Positions 1-8,953 of a stretch of DNA of 64,000 nucleotides are shown here, one piece after another. The position numbers and the translations under genes were made by a program. The number at the start of each line of letters is the position of its first letter. Positions within the stretch are counted from its first letter, which is position 1. This DNA is from Anaerolineae bacterium. Its GTDB lineage: Bacteria; Chloroflexota; Anaerolineae; Aggregatilineales; Phototrophicaceae. The notes beneath the pieces are model-generated. The model ran no database searches, was not told the DNA's origin, and saw only the letters and a list, made by a program, of their open reading frames with translations. The stretch lies in assembly GCA_022824365.1 (NCBI GenBank), contig JAJEAA010000011.1, positions 36,375 to 100,374 of the forward strand, in the 5' to 3' direction.

Positions 1-719
1 TTCGCAAGCTCCTGTTGAGCAATGTGCTGGTATTCCCCTTCGCCCTTCTCGCCTGGCGTGAAGGGGACCGGCGGCGGTTTCTGCTCGTATTGATGTGGCT
101 GGCGAGCTTGAGCGTACTGTATCCGCGCTTTGGCGAGATCCACGCGATGGGACATCTGGCGCTTGCTTCGGTGATGTCCGGCATCGTTCTGGCGAAGGTC
201 GTTCCCGCGCTTGCCAAGCCCCGCGACTGGGATGTGACGCGAACGACGCTGGCGGGCATGGGCTTCGGCATCGGCTTGGGCTGGCTCTGGATGGGCGCGG
301 CGAGCTACCTGCCTACTCCGCTGGGACCAGGCGCGACGCTCGGCTACGATGAATTCGCGGAAGTGGCGGCGGTCCTAAACGAGCGGGCGGAAGCCGGCGA
401 TACCCTCTTCGTACTGCCCGAGACGGATAGCAGTCCTCAACTTCATCCGCTGACGAAGATGCCCCCGCCCGGCGTCTGGGTCAAAGGCTGGCACTGGTAT
501 TTCCGGGCAGAAGGCGTCCTGGACAGATTGAAAGACGAATGGGCGGAAGAAGCGCCGACCTGGATCGTGGTATTTCCGGATTTGATTCTGCCAAGCGAAC
601 CGGCGATTCTCGAGTTGGTCGCCATCGCCGAAGAACGCTACCGAAAGATGGCTGAAGTCGATGGCGTCTATGGGCATGGACGAGCCGAGATCTACAAGTT
701 GAAATCCGGCGGCGAATGA
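1..719 (+). CDS. Membrane protein, C-terminal part (truncated by window edge)
   Basis: The frame is open from the first bases of the window, so the true start lies upstream; the TTG at 15 is only the first possible start inside it. The visible part begins with about three hydrophobic segments. A soluble tail of roughly 140 residues follows, containing a nucleotide- or sugar-like alpha/beta stretch (FVLPETD, WIVVFPD). This organisation resembles the C-terminal end of GT-C type membrane glycosyltransferases, in which a soluble domain follows the membrane helices, but no catalytic motif is visible. Its stop codon overlaps the start of the next membrane protein by 4 nt (ATGA), so the two are probably cotranscribed and translationally coupled. 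Function is not certain. Confidence 0.6.
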   Translation, partial: RKLLLSNVLVFPFALLAWREGDRRRFLLVLMWLASLSVLYPRFGEIHAMGHLALASVMSGIVLAKVVPALAKPRDWDVTRTTLAGMGFGIGLGWLWMGAASYLPTPLGPGATLGYDEFAEVAAVLNERAEAGDTLFVLPETDSSPQLHPLTKMPPPGVWVKGWHWYFRAEGVLDRLKDEWAEEAPTWIVVFPDLILPSEPAILELVAIAEERYRKMAEVDGVYGHGRAEIYKLKSGGE

Positions 720-1954
720 CAGGCGTCATGATTCAGCTTTCGCCGCGCGGCAAGATTATCTACCAATTCTTGAGTCTGACCGTCTTTCTGCTTCTGCTCT
801 ATGGCGTCGGCTTCACCTTATCCGCGCTGAGTCTGCTGCCCGAGCCTCCGCTGGCAGATGCGATTTCCGCCGCTGCCACTGAGCAATTCAGCGCGCGAGT
901 ATTCAATCTTCTCTGCCTGACCGGTTTCATTTCCGCGGGCCTTATGATGGCGGGTGAATCCCTGAGCGATAGGGAGGCGGCCCGCGTCCTCCGCGCCTGG
1001 TATGCGCTTGTCGCGCTTGCAGCGGTATTAAGTCCCTTCGAGTTCGGTCTGCTGCTGGATGGAGTCACGGCGCTCGCGCTGCTGATAATTCTGCTGAAGA
1101 GCGGGGGAGCTGCCGGTTCAAGCTTCAAGCGTATCTGGCGGCTGAGCCTGCTGCTTATCGCGGCGTCGCTGCCGGCGGCGCATATCGCCCCAAGCGCTAT
1201 GGGACCGGCGCTGGTCGCGTTTCAGCGGCAGGCAGCCTTCGCGCTAGGCGCCTTGAGCATCGTCTTCTGGCTGATGCCGCGTTACAGCGCGGTCGGGCGC
1301 GAAAAGGCGCTGGAGAGCTTGCCCATCGCGGCGTTGCTTCTCTTGCTTGGCGGCAGCCTGATCAGCCTGGGACGCATACCCTTGCCCGCGCTCATTGGGC
1401 TGGGCGCGACGCCGCTGATCATCTTGTCTTACATCATCCTGGCAAACCACCTGGCGCGGTCGCTGCGAGATCGCCATGAGAACGCATCGCTGGCGACGCA
1501 TTGGATCGCGCTGGCGGCGCTGTGCTGGCTGGCGGGGGCAGGCGTTTTGGGCGCGCTCCTCATCCAAAGCGACATCGGCGGAGCGCTGGCGGATACGGAC
1601 ATCAGCGCGGCGCAAGACTGGCTGGGCGATTGGTGCATTGCAGCCGTCGTGCTGGCCTTCATCAACGAGACGGCTACATCTCTGCGCGGGGACAATCGAC
1701 GGGTGACCGGCTATGTCCCGCTCTGGTTGATCGCTTTCGGGGTCGGCTCGTCCTTCATCGCCCAGCTTTGCCGCGGCGTCGCCCAATTCTACCTGCGCGA
1801 ATTTGGAGCTGACGCGCCCCTCAGCGAAGCGGAGTTGCTGCTGCCGATCACGGTCGTCTGGCTCATTGGTCTGCTCGTCGTGGCGACGGGGATCGTCGTC
1901 TACGCGCTGGGTTATTTCGCGCGGCGTCCGAAAATCCGTGTTGTCGAGCGCTAG
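716..1954 (+). CDS. Polytopic membrane protein, unknown function
   Basis: A 412-residue protein consisting almost entirely of hydrophobic segments, about ten to twelve predicted membrane helices, with short charged loops (for example around residues 185 and 330). I see no P-loop, transporter signature or clear metal ligands. It starts on the ATGA overlap with the preceding gene, and a second in-frame ATG lies 12 nt further on. Alternation of helices and short loops resembles oxidase- or NnrS-like membrane proteins only in a general way, so no function is proposed. It ends tail-to-tail with the next minus-strand gene, sharing 4 bp at the stops. Confidence 0.7.
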   Translation: MTGVMIQLSPRGKIIYQFLSLTVFLLLLYGVGFTLSALSLLPEPPLADAISAAATEQFSARVFNLLCLTGFISAGLMMAGESLSDREAARVLRAWYALVALAAVLSPFEFGLLLDGVTALALLIILLKSGGAAGSSFKRIWRLSLLLIAASLPAAHIAPSAMGPALVAFQRQAAFALGALSIVFWLMPRYSAVGREKALESLPIAALLLLLGGSLISLGRIPLPALIGLGATPLIILSYIILANHLARSLRDRHENASLATHWIALAALCWLAGAGVLGALLIQSDIGGALADTDISAAQDWLGDWCIAAVVLAFINETATSLRGDNRRVTGYVPLWLIAFGVGSSFIAQLCRGVAQFYLREFGADAPLSEAELLLPITVVWLIGLLVVATGIVVYALGYFARRPKIRVVER

Positions 1955-2328
1955 TCATCCGCGCCGGGCACAAAGGCCGCCAGCAGCACGCCGGCATTAG
2001 CGATGAGCAGCCAGGCGCCGAAGCTGCCCGCGGCCTCAGCCGGCATATTGGGGAAGACCAGCTCGAAGCTCGCCGTGACAAACGAGTCCAGCACCATGCC
2101 GGAGATTAGAAGGAGCGCGGCGGCTTCAAAGCGTTGCGAGCGCGACAGCTTTTGCCAGCGAAACAGGGCATGCGCCAGCGCAAGCATCGCCGCAAATGTC
2201 AGCGGCCACAGATAGCGCAAGAACGCGCCTTCCTCATACAAGAAAAATGTGTGACCGAAGGCGCGAATGACTATCGTCGCCAATAGCCAGATGGCAAAAC
2301 CGATGCCGAAGAATAGTCGCCGATTCAT
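1951..2328 (-). CDS. Small four-helix membrane protein (DUF5367-like?)
   Basis: 125 residues with four hydrophobic segments: residues about 5-25, 38-56, 66-86 and 98-118. The N-terminal pattern of basic residues, a long helix containing IWLLATIVIRAFG, and a short acidic loop resembles small bacterial membrane proteins of the DUF5367 type. That assignment is from memory of the family and is weak. The reading frame is the only long one on this stretch and ends convergently with the upstream plus-strand gene. Function is unknown. Confidence 0.6.
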   Translation of the reverse strand: MNRRLFFGIGFAIWLLATIVIRAFGHTFFLYEEGAFLRYLWPLTFAAMLALAHALFRWQKLSRSQRFEAAALLLISGMVLDSFVTASFELVFPNMPAEAAGSFGAWLLIANAGVLLAAFVPGADD

Positions 2329-2429
2329 TTAAGTTTCCCTCGTAACTTCACAAGCACTCTTTCAACAGACTGGTATATCGACTGTAAAGCCCGCGTCGCT
2401 GTTGTGCTGCCCAGCCTGTGACGTCGATG

Positions 2430-3077
2430 TCAGCAGGTGTACGGATAGTAGAATCTAAACTTATAATGGGTGCGAAATTTCGGATGACCATGCTCATAAT
2501 CAATCTCGTCGCTTGGCCTCCAGATAAGCTCGATAGACGATCTCGGAACGATTCTTTCGGGGTAGTATTTCGCGTCGAATCGGACGTATTCCTTAAACGC
2601 GCTATCGTGATGCGCAGGCTCGCGATCTTGTGACTCCTGATGCTCCCAATCTTTTTCGTGTGCCCAGCTTTCAATCCGTCCAACTACATCACCGAAGCTG
2701 TGATCGGTACCCATCAACACCACGTAAAAGCCATAGACACAATGCCAAAGAGTTAGTTCGTCTACGCCAACCTCGTCCCGAATCGTCTCGATGACCACAC
2801 TGCCTTCCAGAAGCGTGGCTAACTCTTCTTTGTAGGCATCGAATGCGACTTCGGCGCGAGGCAAATACTCGTACTTTTCTTCAGGGATTTTTCTGTCTGG
2901 ATCGAGACCGTAGCGAATCATCGCTCGCCTTCTTTCATGATCGCCTATCTGCCAGAGCAGATAAAATAAGCAAATCGTAGCGATCACAAAGACGGCGCCG
3001 AGAACAGTCGAAATCACAAGCATCACTCTGAGCCATTTTTTCCGTCTGATCCCAGAGGGGGAGCGTTTCCGCTTCAT
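2430..3077 (-). CDS. Single-pass membrane protein of unknown function, AT-rich
   Basis: 215 residues from the ATG at 3077, preceded by GAGGA at good distance; an in-frame TTG lies 6 nt upstream. A very basic N-terminus (KRKRSP...RRKK) precedes one transmembrane helix at about residues 20-43. A charged soluble domain follows, rich in His, Tyr and acidic residues. The positive N-terminus suggests a short cytoplasmic tail with the domain outside. Base composition is visibly more AT-rich than the genes on either side, suggesting more recent acquisition. I recognise no family. Confidence 0.6.
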   Translation of the reverse strand: MKRKRSPSGIRRKKWLRVMLVISTVLGAVFVIATICLFYLLWQIGDHERRRAMIRYGLDPDRKIPEEKYEYLPRAEVAFDAYKEELATLLEGSVVIETIRDEVGVDELTLWHCVYGFYVVLMGTDHSFGDVVGRIESWAHEKDWEHQESQDREPAHHDSAFKEYVRFDAKYYPERIVPRSSIELIWRPSDEIDYEHGHPKFRTHYKFRFYYPYTC

Positions 3078-3102
3078 TTGCAATTCCTCGGCAGCCAGTG
3101 AC

Positions 3103-3879
3103 CTAAGCCGGCCCTAGCAAGCGCCCGCGGATCCAATCCAGGCGCGGATAGCCCAGGGCATCCCAGCCCCGCAGGGTCGCCTCCACATCGTAGGGCACGG
3201 TCCGCAATTCCGCTTCCAGCGCGCCCTCGCGCCATTCCAGCAGCGCCCACTCCGCCAAGCCCGGGTTGCCGGCGGATAGTCCAATGCTGCCCGGATTGAT
3301 GACGCGCCAGCGGCGGATTTCGCGATCCATCGCCAGGTGCGTATGCCCGCAAAGCGCCAGCCGACCCTGCCGATCGAGCAGAGCGTCAGCCGCTTCTTCT
3401 TCGCTGGTATCGGGGCGCAGGGACATCGCCTCATCATCGCCGGGGACGGCGTGGAAGGCGATCACCGTGCCGTAGCTTGCCACCTTGTGACGCAGTTCGC
3501 GGCCGATGATCTTGCTCAGCAACTGAAAATCGTCCCAGGTCAACCGCGCCATATTCCATTCGTAAACGGCGCTCATGTCCAGGAGGTTGTCGCGGTAGGC
3601 GGCGTATTCCGCTTCTTCCTTTGGCGGCGTCATGGGGAAGCGCTCGCCGGTGACCAGATAGCGGTCGGTATTGCCGCCGATGAGGGCGAATTTATCTTCG
3701 CCGAGCTGGTCGCGCAGAGCCAGCAGGCGCTCGATACACTGGCGCGGCTGTCCGCCGAGAGCGGCCAAATCGCCCAGGCACCAGATCAGGTCAAAGGGGC
3801 CGGCGCGCTGGATGTCCGCGAGCGCGGCTTCCAAAGCGGGCAAGTTGCCGTGGATATCACCGAATACCGCCAGTCTCAT
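3103..3879 (-). CDS. Calcineurin-like metallophosphoesterase (YfcE/MJ0936-type)
   Basis: 258 residues from the ATG at 3879, chosen because the phosphoesterase core begins there; the open frame runs 21 codons further upstream with no domain content. The metal-binding signatures of the family are in order: D-x-H in VFGDIHGN (residues about 5-12), GDLAALGG, GGNTDR (the GNHD-like motif), and GHTHLAMD near residue 205, followed by NPGSIG. These ligands bind two metals in phosphodiesterases and protein phosphatases of this superfamily. The substrate cannot be told from sequence. It is monocistronic and divergent from the following glycosyltransferase-like gene. Confidence 0.88.
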   Translation of the reverse strand: MRLAVFGDIHGNLPALEAALADIQRAGPFDLIWCLGDLAALGGQPRQCIERLLALRDQLGEDKFALIGGNTDRYLVTGERFPMTPPKEEAEYAAYRDNLLDMSAVYEWNMARLTWDDFQLLSKIIGRELRHKVASYGTVIAFHAVPGDDEAMSLRPDTSEEEAADALLDRQGRLALCGHTHLAMDREIRRWRVINPGSIGLSAGNPGLAEWALLEWREGALEAELRTVPYDVEATLRGWDALGYPRLDWIRGRLLGPA

Positions 3880-3990
3880 AGTTCGACTCCTCGCCTCGGT
3901 GTATGATGATGCACGAGTGTAACATGGATGAGCCCTCGTCACACTTCGCCTTTAGCGAGGGGAGTGATGAATTTGAGGGCATATTGATGT

Positions 3991-4029
3991 GTTCACCGCA
4001 AAGACACGAAGACGCAAAGGGCACAAAGA
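3991..4029. repeat. Dispersed CAAAGACACGAAGACGC-type repeat
   Basis: A purine-rich quasi-periodic stretch (TTCACCGCAAAGACACGAAGACGCAAAGG-type). It belongs to a family of short intergenic repeats also seen at 8301-8335, 18070-18145 and 40527-40562. It lies upstream of the glycosyltransferase-like gene and would be read as nonsense sequence if the longest open frame were accepted. Confidence 0.6.
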
Positions 4030-4154
4030 TATATACTATGCCAAGTAAAGTCAGCGATAATTATCATTCACTCTTTGACTTGCGAGGCAAGAGCGGCCCG
4101 CATCGCGAACGCTATTGTCTGCAACAGCAAAACCGTACAAAGCGAGGGGTCCTA

Positions 4155-6347
4155 TTGAGCATTAACAAGGCTTGGCGAACTCTGCCCTATCACTGGCTTT
4201 TGCCTGTGGCTTTCTTCTGTGTCGGGCTAGTCTATCTGTACGCGTCACCTCATTTCGAAGCGTCCGACAACGTTGAGCATGCGGGCATGATCAAGTGGGT
4301 CGCTGATTATAGTGAGCTGCCGGTCCAAACGACTGGTCATGATGAGGTTTATGGCCAGGAAGCCAGCCAGCCACCGCTCTACTATTTTCTGATGGCGCCT
4401 ATTTGGTCTTTCTTCGACACCTCTGATTTTGACGAATCCATCCAGCGTAATCCGCTTGTTTACATCGGTTATCCATTGCGCCGGGGCAATAAAAATCTTG
4501 TCTTCTATCAACAGCCGTATCCGCCCGATCTGCAGGGCGCGTCGCTTGCTTTATACGTGATACGCGTCTTGACGCTGGCAATGGGCGCGGTGGCGGTTGC
4601 TGCGGTTTATCAATCGGCACGGACTATTATGCCAAACAATATCGGCTTTGCAGTCCTGGCTACATCACTTACAGCCTTTAATCCCATGTTTGTCTTTACC
4701 GCCGCCTCTGTAAGCAATGACAATTTGGTAACCATGCTAGCAGCCCTAATCGCCTGGGGAATGCTGGTTATGCTGCGCGATGGATTCTACGCGAGAAGCA
4801 GCTTGGTATTGGCATTGCTCATCGCCTTGGCCTCGCTTGCCAAACTTAGCGGGCTGGTGACCGGCTTCGTAGTCGGGCTGGCTGCCATCTGGGTCGTTAT
4901 TCGCTCGCGGGACTGGCGCGGGTTTGTCGTCTTGGGCGCTTCCCTGCTGGTTGTGTGGCTGATAATCGCCGGTTGGTGGTATCTGCGTAACCTCATTCTC
5001 TACGGCGAACTCTTCGGAACCGGCGCGATGCTCGACAATTTTGGCAGGCGGGAAATAACCTTGCCACGACTCTTGCTGGAAGAGTTCGAGGGATTGCGCA
5101 TCAGCTATTGGGCTCTATTTGGCGTCTTCAACACCCTGGCGCACAAGGTTTTCTATGTGGTCGTCGATGGGCTGAGTCTGGCAGGCGCTGCCGGGCTAAT
5201 CGTTTTTCTGGTCAAGAGCCGCCGGAATGAATTTATGCTTTCGACCATCAGCTTTCTCGGCATTCTGCTCGCCATTGGAAGCATCATGCTTATTTGGTGG
5301 AGCCTGCAAACACCTGCTAGCATAGGACGCTTGCTTTTTCCTTTCAGTACATCCATCAGCGTTTTGCTGGCGCTGGGCTTGTATGCACTGCGGATTCCCA
5401 CGCCAATCGTCGCCGCGCCGCTGTTTCTCTTCGCGCTTCTTTGTCCCTTTCTATACATCATGCCGCAATATGATCACCCGCCGACAGTCGTAAAAATTCC
5501 GGAATCCGCAACCGGGACCTTTGCCCGCTGGGACGATATCACATTGATCGGCTACGAGATTCCGACGCCGCGCCGTTGGTCGGCCGGAGACGAGATTCCG
5601 TTCACGTTGTATTGGCAGCCGCTGGCGCAATCATCCGAGCCGCAAGCGCTCTTCCTGACGCTGATAGACGCGGATGGAATGGCAGTGACGACGATCGATA
5701 CTTTTCCCGGCTGGGGCACGCTGCCCACGACCTGGTGGGAGCCGGGCGCAATCTATCGCGACGACTACATCCTGCAGATCCCGAAAGATGTCGAAGGCTT
5801 CTCTTCTGTACAGCTGCACATCGGCTGGTCCGATTTGGCCGACCGGATAGACATAATGCCAGTGTTGGAGACGGGCGAGGAAACCGCCGCCTTCATCCTG
5901 CCCATCGGCGCGCTTGTCGCGGGCGATAAGGAGCGCGAACTTGGAAGCGAAGCGACGGCGGAAGGCACGGTCTTCGGCGAGGCGCTCAAGCTGAATCGCT
6001 ATCGCTTCCGCGCCGGGCGCATCCTGGAACTGGAGTGGCGGGTTCTGCGCGAGCTGAGCGGGGACTGGCGCGCCTTCGCCATCGTCCTGGACAAGCCCTA
6101 TCAGGACGGGGTCGACTTCGAGGTGATATTCCAGAATGACCAGTCGGCGCCGGTTCCGCTCGATTTTCTCAAGGTCGACGAGACTTTCATCACGCGGCAT
6201 AATTTTCAGTTACCGGCCGGTTATCAAGCGCGGCATGGCATATACGTCGGCTGGTACAACGAGACGCTTGGAATACGTCTGGAAGCGCCCCAGCCGCAGA
6301 ATATGCTGGAGCTAAGGGACTTCGACTTCAGCGCTGCCAGCGCCTGA
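4155..6347 (+). CDS. GT-C glycosyltransferase-like membrane protein (GT39/DUF2142 type)
   Basis: 730 residues from the TTG at 4155, preceded by GAGGGG. The open frame reaches back to 3903 but that part is intergenic repeat. A first helix is followed by a large extracytoplasmic loop with the typical pattern of an acidic motif (ASDNVEH), a proline-rich segment and QPPLYYFLMAP, as in PMT/ArnT-like and DUF2142 proteins. About ten further helices follow to residue ~440. The C-terminal ~290 residues form a soluble beta-rich domain, presumably outside the cell. These families transfer sugars from lipid-linked donors, and the acidic residues of the first loop are the expected catalytic site. Acceptor and sugar are unknown. 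Confidence 0.78.
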   Translation: MSINKAWRTLPYHWLLPVAFFCVGLVYLYASPHFEASDNVEHAGMIKWVADYSELPVQTTGHDEVYGQEASQPPLYYFLMAPIWSFFDTSDFDESIQRNPLVYIGYPLRRGNKNLVFYQQPYPPDLQGASLALYVIRVLTLAMGAVAVAAVYQSARTIMPNNIGFAVLATSLTAFNPMFVFTAASVSNDNLVTMLAALIAWGMLVMLRDGFYARSSLVLALLIALASLAKLSGLVTGFVVGLAAIWVVIRSRDWRGFVVLGASLLVVWLIIAGWWYLRNLILYGELFGTGAMLDNFGRREITLPRLLLEEFEGLRISYWALFGVFNTLAHKVFYVVVDGLSLAGAAGLIVFLVKSRRNEFMLSTISFLGILLAIGSIMLIWWSLQTPASIGRLLFPFSTSISVLLALGLYALRIPTPIVAAPLFLFALLCPFLYIMPQYDHPPTVVKIPESATGTFARWDDITLIGYEIPTPRRWSAGDEIPFTLYWQPLAQSSEPQALFLTLIDADGMAVTTIDTFPGWGTLPTTWWEPGAIYRDDYILQIPKDVEGFSSVQLHIGWSDLADRIDIMPVLETGEETAAFILPIGALVAGDKERELGSEATAEGTVFGEALKLNRYRFRAGRILELEWRVLRELSGDWRAFAIVLDKPYQDGVDFEVIFQNDQSAPVPLDFLKVDETFITRHNFQLPAGYQARHGIYVGWYNETLGIRLEAPQPQNMLELRDFDFSAASA

Positions 6348-6638
6348 GCGGTAAGAAGGCGATTTGTCAGATCGTCTACATCGTGGCGATGTTGACAGAT
6401 CCCGCGCGCATTGTTATTCTCGCGGGAAGCAGGTCAAATAGGGATCATGATGTCATATCATCTTTGTTGTTGCTGTTGCCAGACGACGGGAGCTTCGTCC
6501 GCCTGAGATAACAGCCAAAGATCCAAGACTGATTATCAAAGTCAACTGGCAAAGGCGCGAGGCTCCGACAAGCGGAAGCCGAGGCGGAGCGCCCCTGAGC
6601 AAGTTGACTTTTTTGTTGGAGAACCCGGTGGAGCCGGC
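6348..6638 (+). promoter_or_regulatory. Structured leader upstream of cysteine synthase
   Basis: No gene fits in these 291 bases. Successive hairpins are visible: CATCG/CGATG near 6389, CCCGCG/CGCGGG at 6401-6406 with 6421-6426, GACGA/TCGTC near 6482-6499, and a long terminator-like hairpin at 6538-6614. The region looks like an untranslated leader that could attenuate the downstream gene. I could not match it by eye to a T-box, SAM or cobalamin riboswitch. Confidence 0.4.
6538..6614 (+). terminator. Long hairpin with T-run just upstream of cysM-like gene
   Basis: AAAGTCAACT (6538-6547) is perfectly complementary to AGTTGACTTT (6602-6611). Inside it GCTCCG pairs with CGGAGC. The distal arm runs into six T residues (6609-6614). 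It ends about 24 nt before the ATG of the cysteine synthase, a position suited to transcription attenuation rather than to ending the upstream gene. Confidence 0.5.
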
Positions 6639-7604
<966 letters not shown>

Positions 7605-7706
7605 TTACATCACACCCAGCCACCCGCAAGTCGTCACACAGCGGACCAAACTAGAACAGTATGTGCAGGGGCGACCGTCGCCTGAACGCGCGATCATAAT
7701 GAATAC

Positions 7707-7733
7707 GGGCGACCTGATAGGTCGCTCCTACAA
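7707..7733. repeat. Dispersed palindrome ending in CTCCTACAA
   Basis: GCGACC (7709-7714) and GGTCGC (7720-7725) form a perfect 6-bp stem followed by TCCTACAA. A partial second copy precedes it at about 7667-7681. It belongs to a family whose other members lie near 24891, 27325 and 62128 and whose stem bases differ but remain paired. Confidence 0.6.
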
Positions 7734-7763
7734 CGATCGATGATTGGATGCGCTTGTCAAACC

Positions 7764-8192
7764 TTACACCGCATCCCGATCATAATTCTCAATCTTATCC
7801 CACTCATCCGCCGTCGAGCGCGCCACGAAAGCCACCACCGGCTCGCTGTCGCTCAGGTTGAAGACTTCGTGCGGGATGCCCGGCTCAATGAAGATGAAGT
7901 CGCCGGCGGTATTGTCCACCACCTGCTTGCAGCCTTCGCCGTACTCATGCCGCACATCGCCCTCGAGGATGTAGAGCATCACCTCGAAGCCGACATGGAT
8001 ATGAGCATAGGCGACGCCGCCCGGCGGTATCGTGGCGACATTGATCGACAGTTCTTTGGCGTTGACATTCTTGCTCGACAAGCCGGTCTTGTAGTGGATG
8101 CCGTTCCAATCGCGCTTTTTGCCGCCGCCGCGCAAGACGCTGATGCCGTCATCGCCTTCGACCAACGCTCGCAAGTCTTGATGTTCGCTCAT
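7764..8192 (-). CDS. Cupin-domain protein
   Basis: 142 residues from the ATG at 8192 (MSEHQDL); seven extra upstream codons are possible but carry no conserved sequence. It is a single small cupin barrel. Motif 1 is AHIHVGFEVMLYILEGDVRHEYG, giving metal-ligand candidates His-x-His, Glu and a later His; motif 2 is GDFIFIEPGIPHEVFN. Many such proteins are metal-dependent dioxygenases, isomerases or small-molecule sensors, so the reaction cannot be named. It stands alone, convergent with the cysteine synthase and divergent from mogA. Confidence 0.82.
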   Translation of the reverse strand: MSEHQDLRALVEGDDGISVLRGGGKKRDWNGIHYKTGLSSKNVNAKELSINVATIPPGGVAYAHIHVGFEVMLYILEGDVRHEYGEGCKQVVDNTAGDFIFIEPGIPHEVFNLSDSEPVVAFVARSTADEWDKIENYDRDAV

Positions 8193-8300
8193 TGTTTCCG
8201 CTCCGCCTCCCATTGCCTAATCCGCGCCAGTATAGCTAAGATAGGGTCTGCATTCCATACGAAAGGGCAGCGCGAAAGGCTTGGCGCCTTTCTTTTGGAA

Positions 8301-8335
8301 CCACAGAAAACACAGAGGGCACAGAGGACAACCAC
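8301..8335. repeat. Dispersed CACAGAG-type repeat abutting mogA
   Basis: The sequence CCACAGAAAACACAGAGGGC followed by ACAGAGGACAACCAC is quasi-periodic with CACAGAG units. It ends directly at the mogA ATG, so its last GAGG serves as that gene's ribosome binding site. Related copies lie at 3991-4029, 18070-18145 and 40527-40562. Confidence 0.65.
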
Positions 8336-8866
8336 ATGCGCGCAAAAATCGGTATTTTGACTGTCTCCGACCGCGCCTACCGCGGCGTCTACGAAGACCT
8401 CGGCGGACCGGCTATCCGCGACTACTTGAGCGAGGTGCTGACCAACGATTGGGAGGCCGTGCCGCTGATCGTGCCGGATGAATTCGAGCGGATCAAAGCG
8501 GCGTTGATCGAGATGGTGGACGAAGTCGGCTGCAGTTTGGCAGTCACCACGGGCGGCACCGGACCGGCCGCGCGCGATATCACACCCGATGCCACCGAAG
8601 CCGTCTGCCAGAAGATGATGCCCGGCTTCGGCGAGTTGATGCGGACGGTCTCGCTGCAGTATGTGCCGACCGCCATCCTCTCGCGGCAGACCGCCGGGAT
8701 ACGCGGGGCGGCGCTGATCGTCAATCTGCCGGGCAAACCCAGCGCCATCCGCGACTGCCTGGACGCGGTCATGCCAGCCATACCTTATTGCATCGACCTG
8801 ATTGAAGGCGCTTATCTGACCACAGACGAGAGCAAGGTTGTGGCTTTCCGGCCGAAGCCTAAGTAG
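8336..8866 (+). CDS. mogA: Molybdopterin adenylyltransferase MogA
   Basis: 176 residues, the normal length for MogA. The MoaB/Mog fold is shown by GILTVSDRAYRG at the N-terminus, TTGGTGPAARDITPDAT around residues 70-88 (the substrate-binding GGTG and Asp region) and NLPGKPSA near 145. The enzyme adenylylates molybdopterin with MgATP before molybdate insertion, in the cytoplasm. It stands alone here, but a molybdenum hydroxylase large subunit lies at about 25-27 kb and would need the finished cofactor. MoaB-type proteins share the fold; the Mog-like length and motifs favour the call. The start is fixed by the repeat-derived GAGG. Confidence 0.9.
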   Translation: MRAKIGILTVSDRAYRGVYEDLGGPAIRDYLSEVLTNDWEAVPLIVPDEFERIKAALIEMVDEVGCSLAVTTGGTGPAARDITPDATEAVCQKMMPGFGELMRTVSLQYVPTAILSRQTAGIRGAALIVNLPGKPSAIRDCLDAVMPAIPYCIDLIEGAYLTTDESKVVAFRPKPK

Positions 8867-8953
8867 CTCTTCGCAATTCGATTAGAGAGTCTTCAGGTCG
8901 TCGTTCCGGCGAGGTTTTGCCGCCAGGCGGGATTGACAGGCTTGCGGGAACTG

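Noticed and set aside
3903..4154. Extension of the GT39-like protein upstream of 4155
   Set aside because: This part is the dispersed CAAAGACACGAAGACGC repeat and encodes no sensible protein sequence; a GAGGGG site precedes the TTG at 4155.
6348..6638. T-box or SAM riboswitch upstream of the cysteine synthase
   Set aside because: No GGTGGNACCGCG-type T-box element or SAM-I core could be recognised; only generic hairpins and a terminator-like structure are supported.
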